Positions 1 to 9,434 are shown, numbered from the stretch's first letter. The stretch is 64,000 bases of DNA from Phycisphaerales bacterium (GCA_020847175.1 JADLCM010000001.1:62001-126000); one strand, 5' to 3'. Notes: generated from the letters alone by a model not told the origin. Numbers and translations are program-made.

Positions 1-154
1 GTGTCCGTCCCGCGACCATGCCGTGCTCCTTCCGTGTGTCCGCCCCGGGTCCCCCGGGGTGCAAAGATTGTGCGGCTCCGACTCGCTCGCAGGGTACGCC
101 AGCGCACCGGGCGCGTCATCATGGTGCGCGACCGATCCCGACTCACCTGACAGC

Positions 155-1507
155 ATGTCCACCAGTCTTCCACAACCCCGAACCTCCCCGGCCTTTCTGC
201 CGACGCTCACGACCCATGCGCACCTCCGGATTCACGCCGCGCAGGTCGTTGACGGAGCAGGGGTTGACTATTCCCCCGGGGCTCTACTTATCGAAACATC
301 GACCGGAACCGTCAGGGCCGCCGGGCGCCCGGGAGACCCCGACCTCGACGCGCCGGCGGAACTCGATCTCGGCGACTGCGTGGTCATGCCTGGGCTTGTC
401 AATGCCCACGCGCACCTTGACCTCTCGCTCATGGGCGCGACTCCTCCGGCCCAGCCATTCGTCGATGCGCTCGCGGCATTCCGGCAGGCCCGGATCGCGG
501 ACCCGACGCAGATCGTGCGGGCCGTCACCCTCGGCGCTCGGAAGAGCCTGGAGGCCGGAGTGGTCGCGGTCGGCGACATCGCCGGGGCGATTGGAACCAG
601 CCTCGGGCTCTCGGCAGGCGTTGCTCTCGCGGCGACCCCGATTTGGGGGATGACGCTGTACGAGTTCTTCGGCATCGATATTGACGAACCGCAGACCAGA
701 GATCGCCTCGCCCCGGCGCTCGGGCTGCTCGGCGCAGATGACTCGGGCGGCGCGGGGCTCTCGCCCCACGCCCCGTACTCGGTGGGCCCGGATGCGATCG
801 GCGCCGCGCGTCGATTCGCCTCTGACGCCGGGGTGCCGCTCGTCATTCACCTTGCCGAGAGCCCCGAGGAAGCCGAATTGGTTGCCTCCGGGCGGGGCCC
901 GATGCGAGAGCTCCTCGATTCGCTCGGCCTCTGGAACGACCGCGTCGCATCGAAGTTCGGGCGAGGGCTGAGCCCGATCCGGCATCTCCAGCCTCACCTT
1001 GGGCCCGGGGTGACGTGCATCCATGTCAACCAGGCGAGCGACGACGATCTCGACCTGCTGGCCGCATCGGGAGCGCACGTGGTGTACTGCCCGAGGGCGA
1101 GCGCGCATTACGGGGGCGAGCGTGCGTTCGGCCCGCACAGATACCGCGAGATGATGGAACGAGGCATTCCGGTGGCGCTGGGCACCGACTCGGCCGCAAA
1201 CCTTCCCGAAGGGGCGATGTCTCCAGAAGGAGAGGGGATATCGATCCTGGAAGAAATGAGACTGCTGCATCGGCGCGATGGCGCGGACCCGCGCGTGCTC
1301 ATGCGGATGGCGACGGTGGACGCGGCCCGGGTGATCGGGCTGGATCAATCGCGGGTCCGGCTGGGAGCGGGGTGCCGCCCCCTGGGGCTGGTCGCGATTG
1401 AGGCCCCCCCGGGGCCAGGAACGCCCCTGGAGCGGGCGCTGCGGAGCGGCGGTCGCCCGTTTGTGCTGCTGGGGGAGAAAATCTCTCGCGGCACGCGAAT
1501 AGTCTGA
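155..1507 (+). CDS. Amidohydrolase of the MTA/SAH/aminofutalosine deaminase group
   Basis: The protein is a 450-residue metal-dependent amidohydrolase. Visible signatures are the N-terminal metal motif VNAHAHLDL (His85, His87), SPHAPYS (His205), VIHLAES (His232) and GTDSAAN (Asp345). These are the usual metal ligands and catalytic residues of the ATZ/TRZ-like deaminases, which act on methylthioadenosine, S-adenosylhomocysteine, guanine or 6-amino-6-deoxyfutalosine. I chose the ATG at 155 because the upstream in-frame codons back to 23 are low-complexity and the family normally begins shortly before the first beta strand. No good ribosome binding site is visible. The futalosine-pathway gene mqnE lies at 48280, so an aminofutalosine deaminase role is attractive, but the two genes are far apart. 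The exact substrate cannot be read from the sequence. Bases 1-154 hold no supported gene. Confidence 0.8.
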   Translation: MSTSLPQPRTSPAFLPTLTTHAHLRIHAAQVVDGAGVDYSPGALLIETSTGTVRAAGRPGDPDLDAPAELDLGDCVVMPGLVNAHAHLDLSLMGATPPAQPFVDALAAFRQARIADPTQIVRAVTLGARKSLEAGVVAVGDIAGAIGTSLGLSAGVALAATPIWGMTLYEFFGIDIDEPQTRDRLAPALGLLGADDSGGAGLSPHAPYSVGPDAIGAARRFASDAGVPLVIHLAESPEEAELVASGRGPMRELLDSLGLWNDRVASKFGRGLSPIRHLQPHLGPGVTCIHVNQASDDDLDLLAASGAHVVYCPRASAHYGGERAFGPHRYREMMERGIPVALGTDSAANLPEGAMSPEGEGISILEEMRLLHRRDGADPRVLMRMATVDAARVIGLDQSRVRLGAGCRPLGLVAIEAPPGPGTPLERALRSGGRPFVLLGEKISRGTRIV

Positions 1508-1548
1508 GTCAGGCAGGAATTGGCGCACGGGGCGCCCGGCGGGGTGAA

Positions 1549-4119
1549 ATGAGCGCGAAGTGGCACAGAAGCCGAGCATGGGATGACCGGCACTTTCCCG
1601 AGTGGGCGTGGCCGGCCAAGAAGGTGCTTCGTGCACTGAGTTCGATCCCGCTCGCGGTGGTGCTGCTCTCCGGCGTCGTGCTCTACGGGGTGCTCGCCAG
1701 CGTGCCCATCGGCATTCTCGCTCAGGCACCCACCTACGCAATCGTGGGCGCAGTGTTTGCAGCGTGCGCGGCGGGCCTCGGCGCAGCGCTCGGCCTCGCG
1801 GGGCGGGCCGTGACGCGAGGCGGCTCGCGCCCGACCCGTATCGCCTTCACGATGCTCGGGACGATGGGAGGCGTTGTCGCGGGGCTCGCGGGGTGTGCCG
1901 CGCTCGTGTGGCCGCACCTGAAGTACGACTGGGGCACGGGCGAAGGGTTCATGCTGTTCGCCGACTTCTGCGCCCGCACCAAGGGTACGACGCTGCGGCG
2001 CCTGCCCGGGTTCGAGATGACCGAGGCGGAGTTCTACGGGGCCTGGCCGCTCCGCGTGATCCTGCTGGTCTTCGTGCTCAACATGGTGGTGGCCACGGTG
2101 CGCCGGATCGAGTTCCGGTTCGTGAACATCGGCGTGCTGACGGTGCACAGCGGCATCGTGGTGATCACGCTCGGGAGCGTGTATTACGGCGCGCTCAAGC
2201 GCGAAGGCGAGACGCTGCTGCTCGCCGGGCCCCCTTCGGCGCGGGGTGAGATGTCGCCGGGGCCCTGGCAGTCGATCTTCTACGACGCCCAGCACGTCTC
2301 GCTGTATGCGCGCACGCGGGGCGAGACTTGGGTGTCGATGCCTCTTCGGGGGGTGCCCCGGTACAACGACTACGGGCTGAACGTCAAGGCCGGACGGACG
2401 GCGTGGGACCTGAGCGAGGCCGCGGTGCCGGGGAGCGATCGGAGGTTGTCGCTCGCGGTGCCCCCCGCGCCCAAGGGGAGCCTGCTCGCGGATCTGCGCT
2501 TCCGGGTGGTCGGCTATGCGCAGCACACCGAGGAACGCCCGCGGACAGACTGGTTGAAGGCGGAACCGGCGCCGGGGGGCGCCCCCAACCCGCTGCGCGA
2601 GGTGCGCCTGGCGATTCCGAGCCAGGCACGCGACGCGGGGCACGGCAAGGACGGCGTGTCGTTCTACTTTCTGCCCGAGCGTCCGCGCGAGCGTTTGACG
2701 GAATTGGACGAGCTCGGGATCGAGTACATGCTGGGTGATCCGCACGGGCGCCTCGGCGACCTGGAGGCGGACATCGGGGACGGGGTGCTGCACGCGGCGG
2801 TGGTTGAGGTGCCGCGCGCGGCGCCGCTTGAGCCGGTGCGGGCGGTGGTGCCGCTCGTGCTGGCGGACGGCACGCGGCTGGGGGCGCCGGTGCCGATCGG
2901 CGACACGGGGTACACGGTGGCGCTGGACGAAGTGCAGGACCGCCCGGATCTGCCGATCATCACGAAGGGGTACGAGGGGGCGCAGAGCAGCCTGCTGAAA
3001 CTGCGGGTGCAAAGCCCGTCGGGAGAGTCGTTCGTCCGCTGGGTGTACCACCGATTCCCTGAACTGGCGCAGGATCTGCTTGAGGGGCAGAACGCGGAAG
3101 GCCGCCCGGCGCGACGCGACGCGACCCCGGCGATCCGCGTGGGGTACATCGACGCGAGCAAGTGGCAGGTCTACGTGGTGGAGGACCCGTCGAGCGGGTC
3201 GGTCCGCGTGATCTCGCGCGGGCCGGGCGAATCGCGGGCGCGCGTGACGGATGTCGGCCCGACGGGGCGCGCCGCGGACGTGATCGGTGAAGTGGGATTG
3301 ACCCTCGGCGAACGCTGGACCAACGCCGAAAGGTTCGAGCGCCCCGCGATCACCCCCGAGGCGGACCGTGAACGCGACAACGTGGGCACGCACCGGGCGG
3401 CGATGGCGGCCATTGAAGTGACGAGTGCCATGCACCCGGACTGGACCCGCATCGTGTGGACGCCCTTCGTGTCATTCGTGGATATCCAGGGTGAGCAGGC
3501 GGCCAAGAGCCTGACCCTCCCGGACGGGCGCGAGGTTGCGATCTGCTTCGGTCGCTCGTGGCACGCCTTCCCGGGATTCGCGGTGCGTCTCGAGGACTTC
3601 ACGATGGTGGAGTACGCCTACCGGGGCGCGCCGCGCGACTACCAGAGCACGGTCACGGTCGCGCCCACGGCGATGATCGACGGAGCGACGACGGGGGCGT
3701 TTGAGCCCTTCACGCACACGGTGCGGCTCAACGCGCCGCTGCGCGCGCCGTTCAACGTGTATGACCAGACGCGCGGGGCGGTGGCCTCGTTCGTCGGGCG
3801 TCTGGCCTCGGGCATGAACCCGCGCCAGTTCAAGTTGAGCCAGTCGGGGTGGGACCCCAAGACGTGGACCGAGTCGCGGGCGCGCGTGGACAAGGGCGAA
3901 CTCGACCGGCCCTTCGTCACGCACACCATCCTGCATGTCGGCAACAACCCGGGCATTCACATCATTGCCCTCGGGGGCATCATGATGGGGGTCGGAACGC
4001 CCTGGGCGTTCTATGTCAAGCCCTGGCTGTTGCGACGGCGCGCGAAGAAGATCCGAGCGCAGATCGCGCGGGGCGCGGGCCCCGCGCGAGGTACTGAAGA
4101 AGGGCGGGCAGAGGCATGA
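1549..4119 (+). CDS. resB: Cytochrome c biogenesis protein ResB/Ccs1
   Basis: This 856-residue membrane protein matches the ResB/Ccs1 half of the system II cytochrome c synthetase, which with CcsA moves heme outward and attaches it to apocytochromes. Hydrophobic segments occur near residues 30-60, 65-90, 100-125, 165-190 and 195-220. A long periplasmic domain follows, and a last membrane helix near residues 800-830 (HIIALGGIMMGVGTPWAF) precedes a basic cytoplasmic tail. It is longer than typical bacterial ResB, which fits planctomycete versions. Its stop overlaps the next start as ATGA, so it is translationally coupled to ccsA. The pairing with a WWD-motif protein is the strongest support for the assignment. 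Confidence 0.9.
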   Translation: MSAKWHRSRAWDDRHFPEWAWPAKKVLRALSSIPLAVVLLSGVVLYGVLASVPIGILAQAPTYAIVGAVFAACAAGLGAALGLAGRAVTRGGSRPTRIAFTMLGTMGGVVAGLAGCAALVWPHLKYDWGTGEGFMLFADFCARTKGTTLRRLPGFEMTEAEFYGAWPLRVILLVFVLNMVVATVRRIEFRFVNIGVLTVHSGIVVITLGSVYYGALKREGETLLLAGPPSARGEMSPGPWQSIFYDAQHVSLYARTRGETWVSMPLRGVPRYNDYGLNVKAGRTAWDLSEAAVPGSDRRLSLAVPPAPKGSLLADLRFRVVGYAQHTEERPRTDWLKAEPAPGGAPNPLREVRLAIPSQARDAGHGKDGVSFYFLPERPRERLTELDELGIEYMLGDPHGRLGDLEADIGDGVLHAAVVEVPRAAPLEPVRAVVPLVLADGTRLGAPVPIGDTGYTVALDEVQDRPDLPIITKGYEGAQSSLLKLRVQSPSGESFVRWVYHRFPELAQDLLEGQNAEGRPARRDATPAIRVGYIDASKWQVYVVEDPSSGSVRVISRGPGESRARVTDVGPTGRAADVIGEVGLTLGERWTNAERFERPAITPEADRERDNVGTHRAAMAAIEVTSAMHPDWTRIVWTPFVSFVDIQGEQAAKSLTLPDGREVAICFGRSWHAFPGFAVRLEDFTMVEYAYRGAPRDYQSTVTVAPTAMIDGATTGAFEPFTHTVRLNAPLRAPFNVYDQTRGAVASFVGRLASGMNPRQFKLSQSGWDPKTWTESRARVDKGELDRPFVTHTILHVGNNPGIHIIALGGIMMGVGTPWAFYVKPWLLRRRAKKIRAQIARGAGPARGTEEGRAEA

Positions 4120-5858
4120 GACTCTGGATCGTACTCATGGTGCTGGTGTTTGGATCGGTGCGTTCTGCGGCACAGACCGCCCCCGAGGGCAACGCCCACC
4201 CCGCACCCGAGCACGGGGAGGCCGCGCCGGTGCAGGCGTTCGGCCCCCCCGCGCCACCTGCCCCCGGCAACCCCGCGAGCGCGGTCGAGGCGAAGGCGGG
4301 CTTCGCGCGGGCGGTGGATGTCGGCCCCCTTCGGGCGCTCGCGGTGAACGAGGGCGGACGGGTGAAGATCATCGAGGCACTGGCCCGCGAGGCGATCGGC
4401 GAGATCACGGGGCGGCGGCGCTACGAAGAGTGGATCGCGGGTGACACGCCCGAGGCCAAGCCCCGCAAGGTGACGTTCGACCCGGTGTTCAGCCTGTTCG
4501 ACATGGTGATCGACCCGGGGTACTACGTGCAGCGCCCGGTGGTGATGGTGGACTACGAGCCGCTGCGACGGGCGATGGTGGAGGAGGGGATTCCGGAACT
4601 CGTGACGGGCCCGGATGGGCGGATGAGCACGGTGGTGCGCCCGCTCGATGCGAAGGGCGTCGAGCGGTATCTCCGGTTGACGCGGGTCTCGCCGCTGATG
4701 CTCGCGCACATGCTCAACGCGATGCGAGACAAGTACGAGTCGAGCGAGCCCTACCGGGTGGCGCTGGGCAAGGTGGGGCGCTCACTTGAGCGGCTGGACA
4801 CGCTGGAGGGATCGCTTCGGCTGGTCGCACCGGCCTCGACCGAGGATCGATGGCACTTCCTGGGCGAAGATCGCCCGGAGCTCGCCAAGGCGAATGACCT
4901 GGCACGCCGTCTCGGCGAGGCGTGGCGAGCGCAGGACGCGGCAAAGGTCAACGAGATCATCCGGGCGCTGGCGAGCGAACTGCCGACGCTGAACGCGGGG
5001 ATGTATCCCGGCTGGCGGCGCAGCATTGAGAGCCTGTACACGCGCGGCAAGCCCTTCACGTGGGGCCTCTGGGGATACTTCCTGGCCCTGGTCGCGCTGC
5101 TGCTGGCGTTCGGCACCGAGCGCCGGTGGCTCGTCGGGGTCGGCGTCGGGCTCCTGGGTGCGGCGGTGGCGATGCACGCAGCGGGGTTCATCGCCCGGTG
5201 CATCATCGCCGAGCGGTTCGCGATCCAGAACCAGTTCGAGAGCATGACGGGCGTGAGCCTCTTCGCGTCCATCGTCGCCTGCGCGATCATGGCGTGGCGC
5301 CGGCAGTGGCTCTTCGGGGCTGCGGCGGCGGGGACTGGCTTCCTGGTGCTGATCACCGCGACCGAAGCGCGGATTCCGGGGCAGAACATCGGGCGCGAGG
5401 CCGCGATCCTGAACACGAGCGTGCTGCTGAAATACCACGTGACGACCGTGCTCTGCTCCTACGGCCTGATCGCGCTCGGGTTCGTGACGAGCGTGTTCTA
5501 CCTCGGCGTGTCGTGGGCGGGGCGGCTGCGCGGGTCACAGGCCGACAGGCGCGCGCTCAAGGACCTGGACACCGCGACCATGATCGTGCTGCAGCTCGCG
5601 TTCTGGACGCTGGGCGTGGGCATCCTGCTCGGGGCGTGGTGGGCGGACCACTCGTGGGGGCGCTGGTGGGCGTGGGACCCCAAGGAGACGTGGGCCCTGC
5701 TCACCTGGATCATCTACCTCATCCTGATTCACGTGCGCCTCGTGAGCAAGAAGCGCGAGTCGCTCACGGCCTGGCTGAGCGTTGCGGGCTTTGTCACGAT
5801 GCTGTGGACCTACTTCGGGGTCAACCTGCTCCTGCCGGGGCTGCATGCCTACGCGTGA
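4116..5858 (+). CDS. ccsA: Cytochrome c assembly protein CcsA/ResC, with a long N-terminal periplasmic extension
   Basis: The C-terminal half is a multi-spanning heme-handling protein. It carries the tryptophan-rich WWD signature WGRWWAWDPKETW around residues 515-530, flanked by candidate heme-ligand histidines (LLKYHVTT near 442 and LILIHVRL near 538). CcsA presents heme to ResB for thioether attachment at CxxCH sites on the outer face of the membrane. The 580-residue length is unusual for CcsA: an N-terminal signal peptide (MRLWIVLMVLVFGSV) and about 300 hydrophilic residues precede the first helix of the core. The start overlaps the resB stop (ATGA). The small cytochrome c at 43703 and any cytochrome partner of the Nxr-like complex would need this system. 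Confidence 0.93.
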   Translation: MRLWIVLMVLVFGSVRSAAQTAPEGNAHPAPEHGEAAPVQAFGPPAPPAPGNPASAVEAKAGFARAVDVGPLRALAVNEGGRVKIIEALAREAIGEITGRRRYEEWIAGDTPEAKPRKVTFDPVFSLFDMVIDPGYYVQRPVVMVDYEPLRRAMVEEGIPELVTGPDGRMSTVVRPLDAKGVERYLRLTRVSPLMLAHMLNAMRDKYESSEPYRVALGKVGRSLERLDTLEGSLRLVAPASTEDRWHFLGEDRPELAKANDLARRLGEAWRAQDAAKVNEIIRALASELPTLNAGMYPGWRRSIESLYTRGKPFTWGLWGYFLALVALLLAFGTERRWLVGVGVGLLGAAVAMHAAGFIARCIIAERFAIQNQFESMTGVSLFASIVACAIMAWRRQWLFGAAAAGTGFLVLITATEARIPGQNIGREAAILNTSVLLKYHVTTVLCSYGLIALGFVTSVFYLGVSWAGRLRGSQADRRALKDLDTATMIVLQLAFWTLGVGILLGAWWADHSWGRWWAWDPKETWALLTWIIYLILIHVRLVSKKRESLTAWLSVAGFVTMLWTYFGVNLLLPGLHAYA

Positions 5859-6573
5859 GCGGAGGCGGGACGCGCCCGGCGCCGACCCGCTGGCGCGGCG
5901 CGTGCTTGAGGAGAGCGCGGACCGGGTGGCGCCGCGGCTCATCGGCTGCCGCCTCGTGCGCGAACTGGAAGGCGTCCGGCTGGTCGGGGTGATCGTCGAG
6001 ACTGAGGCATACCTCGGCGAGCGCGACCGCGCTGCGCACGCCTTCGGCGGCAGGCGAACCCCCCGCAACGAAAGCATGTACGGGCCCGCGGGGACGGCGT
6101 ACGTCTACTTCACCTACGGGATGCATCACTGCTTCAACGTCGTGTGCGCGGGGGTGGGCATTCCGCAGGCGGTGCTGGTGCGGGCGGTCATGCCCGCGGA
6201 GGGCCTGGAGGCGATGCGGGCGCGGCGCTTCCGCGGGGCCGCGGATCGCGCGCTCTGCTCGGGCCCGGGCAAACTCTGCCAGGCGATGGCCATCGACCGC
6301 GCACTCGATGGCGCGGACCTGTGCGTGCGGGGGCCGGTGTACCTGATGCCTCCGGCCCCGGGGTGGACGCCGGGACGGGTGGCGCGCGACCGGCGGATCG
6401 GGCTGGGAGATGTAGGGGCATGGGGCACGCGGCGCCTGCGGTGGCTGGTGGCAGCGAGCGAGTTCGTCTCTGTGGGCGTGAGGCGACGCCCGGGCGAAAT
6501 CGCCAAGCGGAATGGGCCGGCGCGCCGAAGAAGAGCCTGTGATGCGGGCGGTGACGGCGGGCCGGACGCGTGA
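5845..6573 (+). CDS. DNA-3-methyladenine (alkyladenine) glycosylase, AAG/MPG family
   Basis: The 242-residue protein removes alkylated purines from DNA to start base excision repair. Characteristic blocks are IVETEAYLGERDRAAHAF (substrate pocket and catalytic Glu), RTPRNESMYGPAGTAYVYF and YGMHHCFNVVC, then LVRAVMP, CSGPGKLCQAM and RDRRIGLG, all in the order found in the AAG fold. Length is usual for bacterial members apart from a short basic C-terminal tail. The start at 5845 lies inside the last codons of ccsA, giving a 14-bp overlap that suggests cotranscription without any functional link. An upstream in-frame ATG at 5782 lies deeper in ccsA and gives unrelated residues, so I rejected it. 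Confidence 0.93.
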   Translation: MPTRERRRDAPGADPLARRVLEESADRVAPRLIGCRLVRELEGVRLVGVIVETEAYLGERDRAAHAFGGRRTPRNESMYGPAGTAYVYFTYGMHHCFNVVCAGVGIPQAVLVRAVMPAEGLEAMRARRFRGAADRALCSGPGKLCQAMAIDRALDGADLCVRGPVYLMPPAPGWTPGRVARDRRIGLGDVGAWGTRRLRWLVAASEFVSVGVRRRPGEIAKRNGPARRRRACDAGGDGGPDA

Positions 6574-6694
6574 AGAACACGCGGACGGGCGCTACAGTTC
6601 AGCGCCGGGCGATGGACCGCTCGCGGGGGGCTCGCGCCGGTGCGAAAGGCGTGATGTCGCGGATGGGCGTGCCTCGGCGTGAAGGAGTGCGGCA

Positions 6695-7111
6695 TTGGGC
6701 GAAGAAGTGAAGGTCAACTGGAAGGCGATCCGGGAGAAGGCCGGCCCCTACCCGCTCGGGGCGTACGAGTTCGTGCGCGACGGGCTTCCTCATGCCGTGT
6801 CGCTGGTCCACGGCGACAAGACATCCACCGAGGCGGGGGATGAGAGCCGGCACATCACCGGGCAGCAGTTGTGCTTCGGGCTCAAGGACTTCGCGCTCAA
6901 GCAGTACGGGTTGCTGGCCCGCACGGTGCTCGGTCGCTGGAGCATCACGCAGACCGCCGACTTCGGGCGCATCGTGTTTGCGATGATCGATGCGGGCCTG
7001 ATGCGGAAGACCGACGAGGACTCGCTGGAGGATTTTGCGGCCGTCTTCGAGTTTGACGAGGCGTTTGCGAACCTTGAACCCGCCGAGGCCACGCCGCGCG
7101 CGGAAGGCTGA
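6695..7111 (+). CDS. TIGR04138 (Minf_1886-like) family protein of unknown function
   Basis: This 138-residue soluble protein has the block order of a family known mainly from Planctomycetes and Verrucomicrobia. It has an N-terminal helix (YPLGAYEFVRDGL), a central ITGQQLCFGLKDFALKQYG, then TADFGRIVFAMIDAGLM and an acidic C-terminus with EDFAAVFEFDEAF. No catalytic motif, signal peptide or membrane segment is visible and the role is unknown. The ORF starts with TTG at 6695, preceded by GAAGGAG about eight bases upstream, and no in-frame ATG or GTG fits better. A TACAGT hexamer at 6593-6598 could be its -10 box. The family name is from memory of its motifs and has not been searched. Confidence 0.75.
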   Translation: MGEEVKVNWKAIREKAGPYPLGAYEFVRDGLPHAVSLVHGDKTSTEAGDESRHITGQQLCFGLKDFALKQYGLLARTVLGRWSITQTADFGRIVFAMIDAGLMRKTDEDSLEDFAAVFEFDEAFANLEPAEATPRAEG

Positions 7112-7887
7112 TTGCCGTTCCAGGATTCTCCGGGGAGCCTGGCCGGCTTGGTGGTCATATCGAACACGCGCCCGTTGGTGGGGCTTGGGGTGCCGGCGTC
7201 GATCGTCTGGTGAAACTCGGCGGTTCCACGGACTCGAGCGAACGCGAGGGCGGCGCGCTTTATGGGCGGCACGCGGGGCGTGATCTGGTCTCGCTTGTCC
7301 GCGCAGCACGCGAAGGCGTGGGAACGACCTGCGGCACAGAGCGCACGCATCGGGAGGGTGCATTCAAGCGCGGACGGGGCGCTCAGTGTGCCGCGCTCGG
7401 AATCGATGAAGAACTGGGCGGCGTGCGGATTTGCGGGCAGATGTCTTGCTTCGCGCGGCACCGCACGGTACATTGCCTCCAACGATCTTCGCTCGATCGC
7501 GCGTGCATGAGAGTCGGCCCTATCCGGTCTGCCGGATGAGCGTGCGTGAAGCACCCGGAGGAGGTGTTTCGCGGCGTGCTCTCCGGCGACCGGCGTTTTG
7601 GGGCTCCGCAGCGCAAGGGGAGCATCGAAGTTTTCGGTTGCGCACCGGCGGCGGGGCTGAGCCCGAAGCGCGCGGGGCGAAGCGCAGTATGGCCGTCCGA
7701 TAACTTATGCCGCATGTAAGCAAAACATATCAATCGACAAGATTTGTCCAAGTTTTTCTGGTTTACCCCTCAACTTGGTGGGTTGGTGGCTTATGCTGGC
7801 CACCGCCTGGGCGTCTGTGGCTCAATTAGGGTCGACCCAGGCAAATGTTCGTGCGCTTGACGGCGCACCGAGAGAGAGGACGAGAGC
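7112..7887 (+). other. 776-bp intergenic stretch without a supported gene
   Basis: No open frame here has recognisable motifs or convincing codon bias, and the ORFs present are short and arginine/serine-rich. From about 7705 to 7790 composition becomes markedly AT-richer (for example around AAAACATATCAATCGACAAG), which suggests the promoter region of the secreted-protein gene at 7888. I could not fix a -35/-10 pair with confidence. Confidence 0.5.
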
Positions 7888-8589
7888 ATGTTTCGTGCTG
7901 TGAATCGGGGCGCGCTGGCCTTGGTGGCCTGTGCGGGTCTGGCCAACGCATCTGTGGTGACGACGTTCACCCTGTCAGATCACCCTGACGGGAACGCGAA
8001 TCCGCCCGGCTACGGCCTGCGGTTTGACGGGCTCTTCACGGGTCGGGCCGGGGCGACGGGGGGCACCACGACCTTCAGCATCGACGCCGGGCACGCGCGC
8101 CTGCGCGTGATCGACGACACGGGCACCGGGGGCGGATTGACGATCCGCATCTGGGGCACGGTGTACGGCGGCGAAGACACCGGGTCGGGCTACGGCTACG
8201 GCGAGGGGTTCTACGACATCGACATGACGTACGTGATGAACGTCGCGGCCTCGGGCACTGGCTGGATCGTCACCGGAGCGGACGCGGGCAACGCGGGGTC
8301 GATCGTGTCGCAGGGCAACGGCGACGTGGGCGCCGGCGAGGCGTTCCACTTCACGGACAAGGGCGACGGCAGCGGTCGGACGTTCCTCTTCCTGCAGGAT
8401 GAACACCGGCTCGGTGGATATCCGCAGGCCGGACAGGGCTACTGGGTCGGGCGCGGCTGGCACATGTCCAGCGACGGCCTGAACCACCTGACGCGCGACT
8501 GGCTCTTCCTCGGCACGCTCGTGCCGACGCCCGGCGCGCTGGGGCTGCTGGGCCTGGCGGGTCTCGCTGCGGCGCGCCGGCGCCGGTAG
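7888..8589 (+). CDS. Secreted protein with PEP-CTERM-like sorting tail
   Basis: A 233-residue exported protein of unknown function. It has a signal peptide (NRGALALVACAGLANAS, cleavage near residue 22) and a glycine/aspartate-rich beta-type body. The C-terminus reads VPTPGALGLLGLAGLAAA followed by RRRR: a short Pro-containing motif, a hydrophobic helix and a basic end. That tripartite tail is the hallmark of PEP-CTERM-type proteins, which an exosortase/archaeosortase system processes for surface or exopolysaccharide delivery. No exosortase gene is present in this window. The start is supported by a purine-rich GAGAGAGG site 8-15 bases upstream. It is flanked by an AT-rich leader and the HAD gene and looks monocistronic. 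Confidence 0.8.
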   Translation: MFRAVNRGALALVACAGLANASVVTTFTLSDHPDGNANPPGYGLRFDGLFTGRAGATGGTTTFSIDAGHARLRVIDDTGTGGGLTIRIWGTVYGGEDTGSGYGYGEGFYDIDMTYVMNVAASGTGWIVTGADAGNAGSIVSQGNGDVGAGEAFHFTDKGDGSGRTFLFLQDEHRLGGYPQAGQGYWVGRGWHMSSDGLNHLTRDWLFLGTLVPTPGALGLLGLAGLAAARRRR

Positions 8590-8666
8590 ACCGCTTCGCC
8601 GGAAGATCGCGACACACCGCGCGGGCGGGGCTGGTCAGAGCCTCGCCCGCGTTTTCGCGCGCCGGC

Positions 8667-8672
8667 TACGCT
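8667..8672 (+). promoter_or_regulatory. -10-like TACGCT, leaderless start of HAD gene
   Basis: TACGCT ends five bases before the ATG at 8678, and no Shine-Dalgarno sequence lies between them. This fits a -10 box whose transcript begins at or next to the start codon. No clear -35 hexamer is seen. Confidence 0.45.
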
Positions 8673-8677
8673 CGCGC

Positions 8678-9328
8678 ATGAAAGGCGAGGTGGGATTGGT
8701 GTGCTTCGACTGGGGTGGGGTGATCCTGCGCATCTGCCGCTCGTGGAAGGAAGCGTGCGCGCGGGCGGGGCTGGTGTACCACGCGGAACTCGAGGAGCCG
8801 GGGCGTACGGCTGCGCGGCGTGAACTCTCGGAGGCGTACCAGGTGGGGCGCGTGGGGGGCGAGGCGTTCTTTCGGGCGATGGCGGAGACAACCGAGGGCC
8901 GCTACTCGGCGACGGATGTGCAGCGCGTGCATGATGCGTGGCTGATCGAGGAATACCCGGGGGTTGATCCCGTGCTGAAGCGGCTGCGCGCGGCGGGCGT
9001 GGTGACGGGGCTGCTCAGCAACACGAACGAACGGCACTGGGCGCGGCAAAGGCCGGGAATGCACGGGCAGCGTGCGTTCGGCGCGGTGCTGAACCTGACG
9101 CACCGGCATGCGAGCCACATCATGGGACTGGCGAAGCCGTCCCGCGAAATCTACGAGCGGTTTGCGTCGGAGGTGGGGGTGCGCCCGGGGCGTGTGCTCT
9201 TCTTCGATGACCTGGTTGACAACGTCGAGGCGGCACGCGGGGCCGGATGGAGAGCGGAACGAATCGATCCTGACGGAGACACCGCATCGCAGATTGAGGC
9301 CGCGCTTCAGAGGTATGGCGTGGGGTGA
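8678..9328 (+). CDS. HAD-superfamily (class IA) hydrolase
   Basis: This 216-residue soluble hydrolase opens with the haloacid-dehalogenase motif I variant VCFDWGGVI, where the first Asp is the nucleophile and the second Asp is replaced by Gly as in YihX-like members. Motif II is in VVTGLLSNTNERH, the motif III lysine is in GLAKPSREIYERF, and motif IV is VLFFDDLVDNVEAA. A helical cap follows motif I. Members dephosphorylate small phosphometabolites, often alpha-glucose-1-phosphate or nucleotides, and the substrate is not evident here. The neighbouring GH31 glycosidase makes a sugar phosphate plausible but unproven. The start has a -10-like hexamer directly upstream and no ribosome binding site. 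Confidence 0.87.
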   Translation: MKGEVGLVCFDWGGVILRICRSWKEACARAGLVYHAELEEPGRTAARRELSEAYQVGRVGGEAFFRAMAETTEGRYSATDVQRVHDAWLIEEYPGVDPVLKRLRAAGVVTGLLSNTNERHWARQRPGMHGQRAFGAVLNLTHRHASHIMGLAKPSREIYERFASEVGVRPGRVLFFDDLVDNVEAARGAGWRAERIDPDGDTASQIEAALQRYGVG

Positions 9329-9434
9329 GATGTCGTTGATGGGCGCGCGGAGATCGCTTCGGCAGACGGGCGGGATGCCCGCTTCAAGAGGGGGACTCAT
9401 CATCCAGCCGCCCTCGCGCGGTCCGTTCGCGGCC

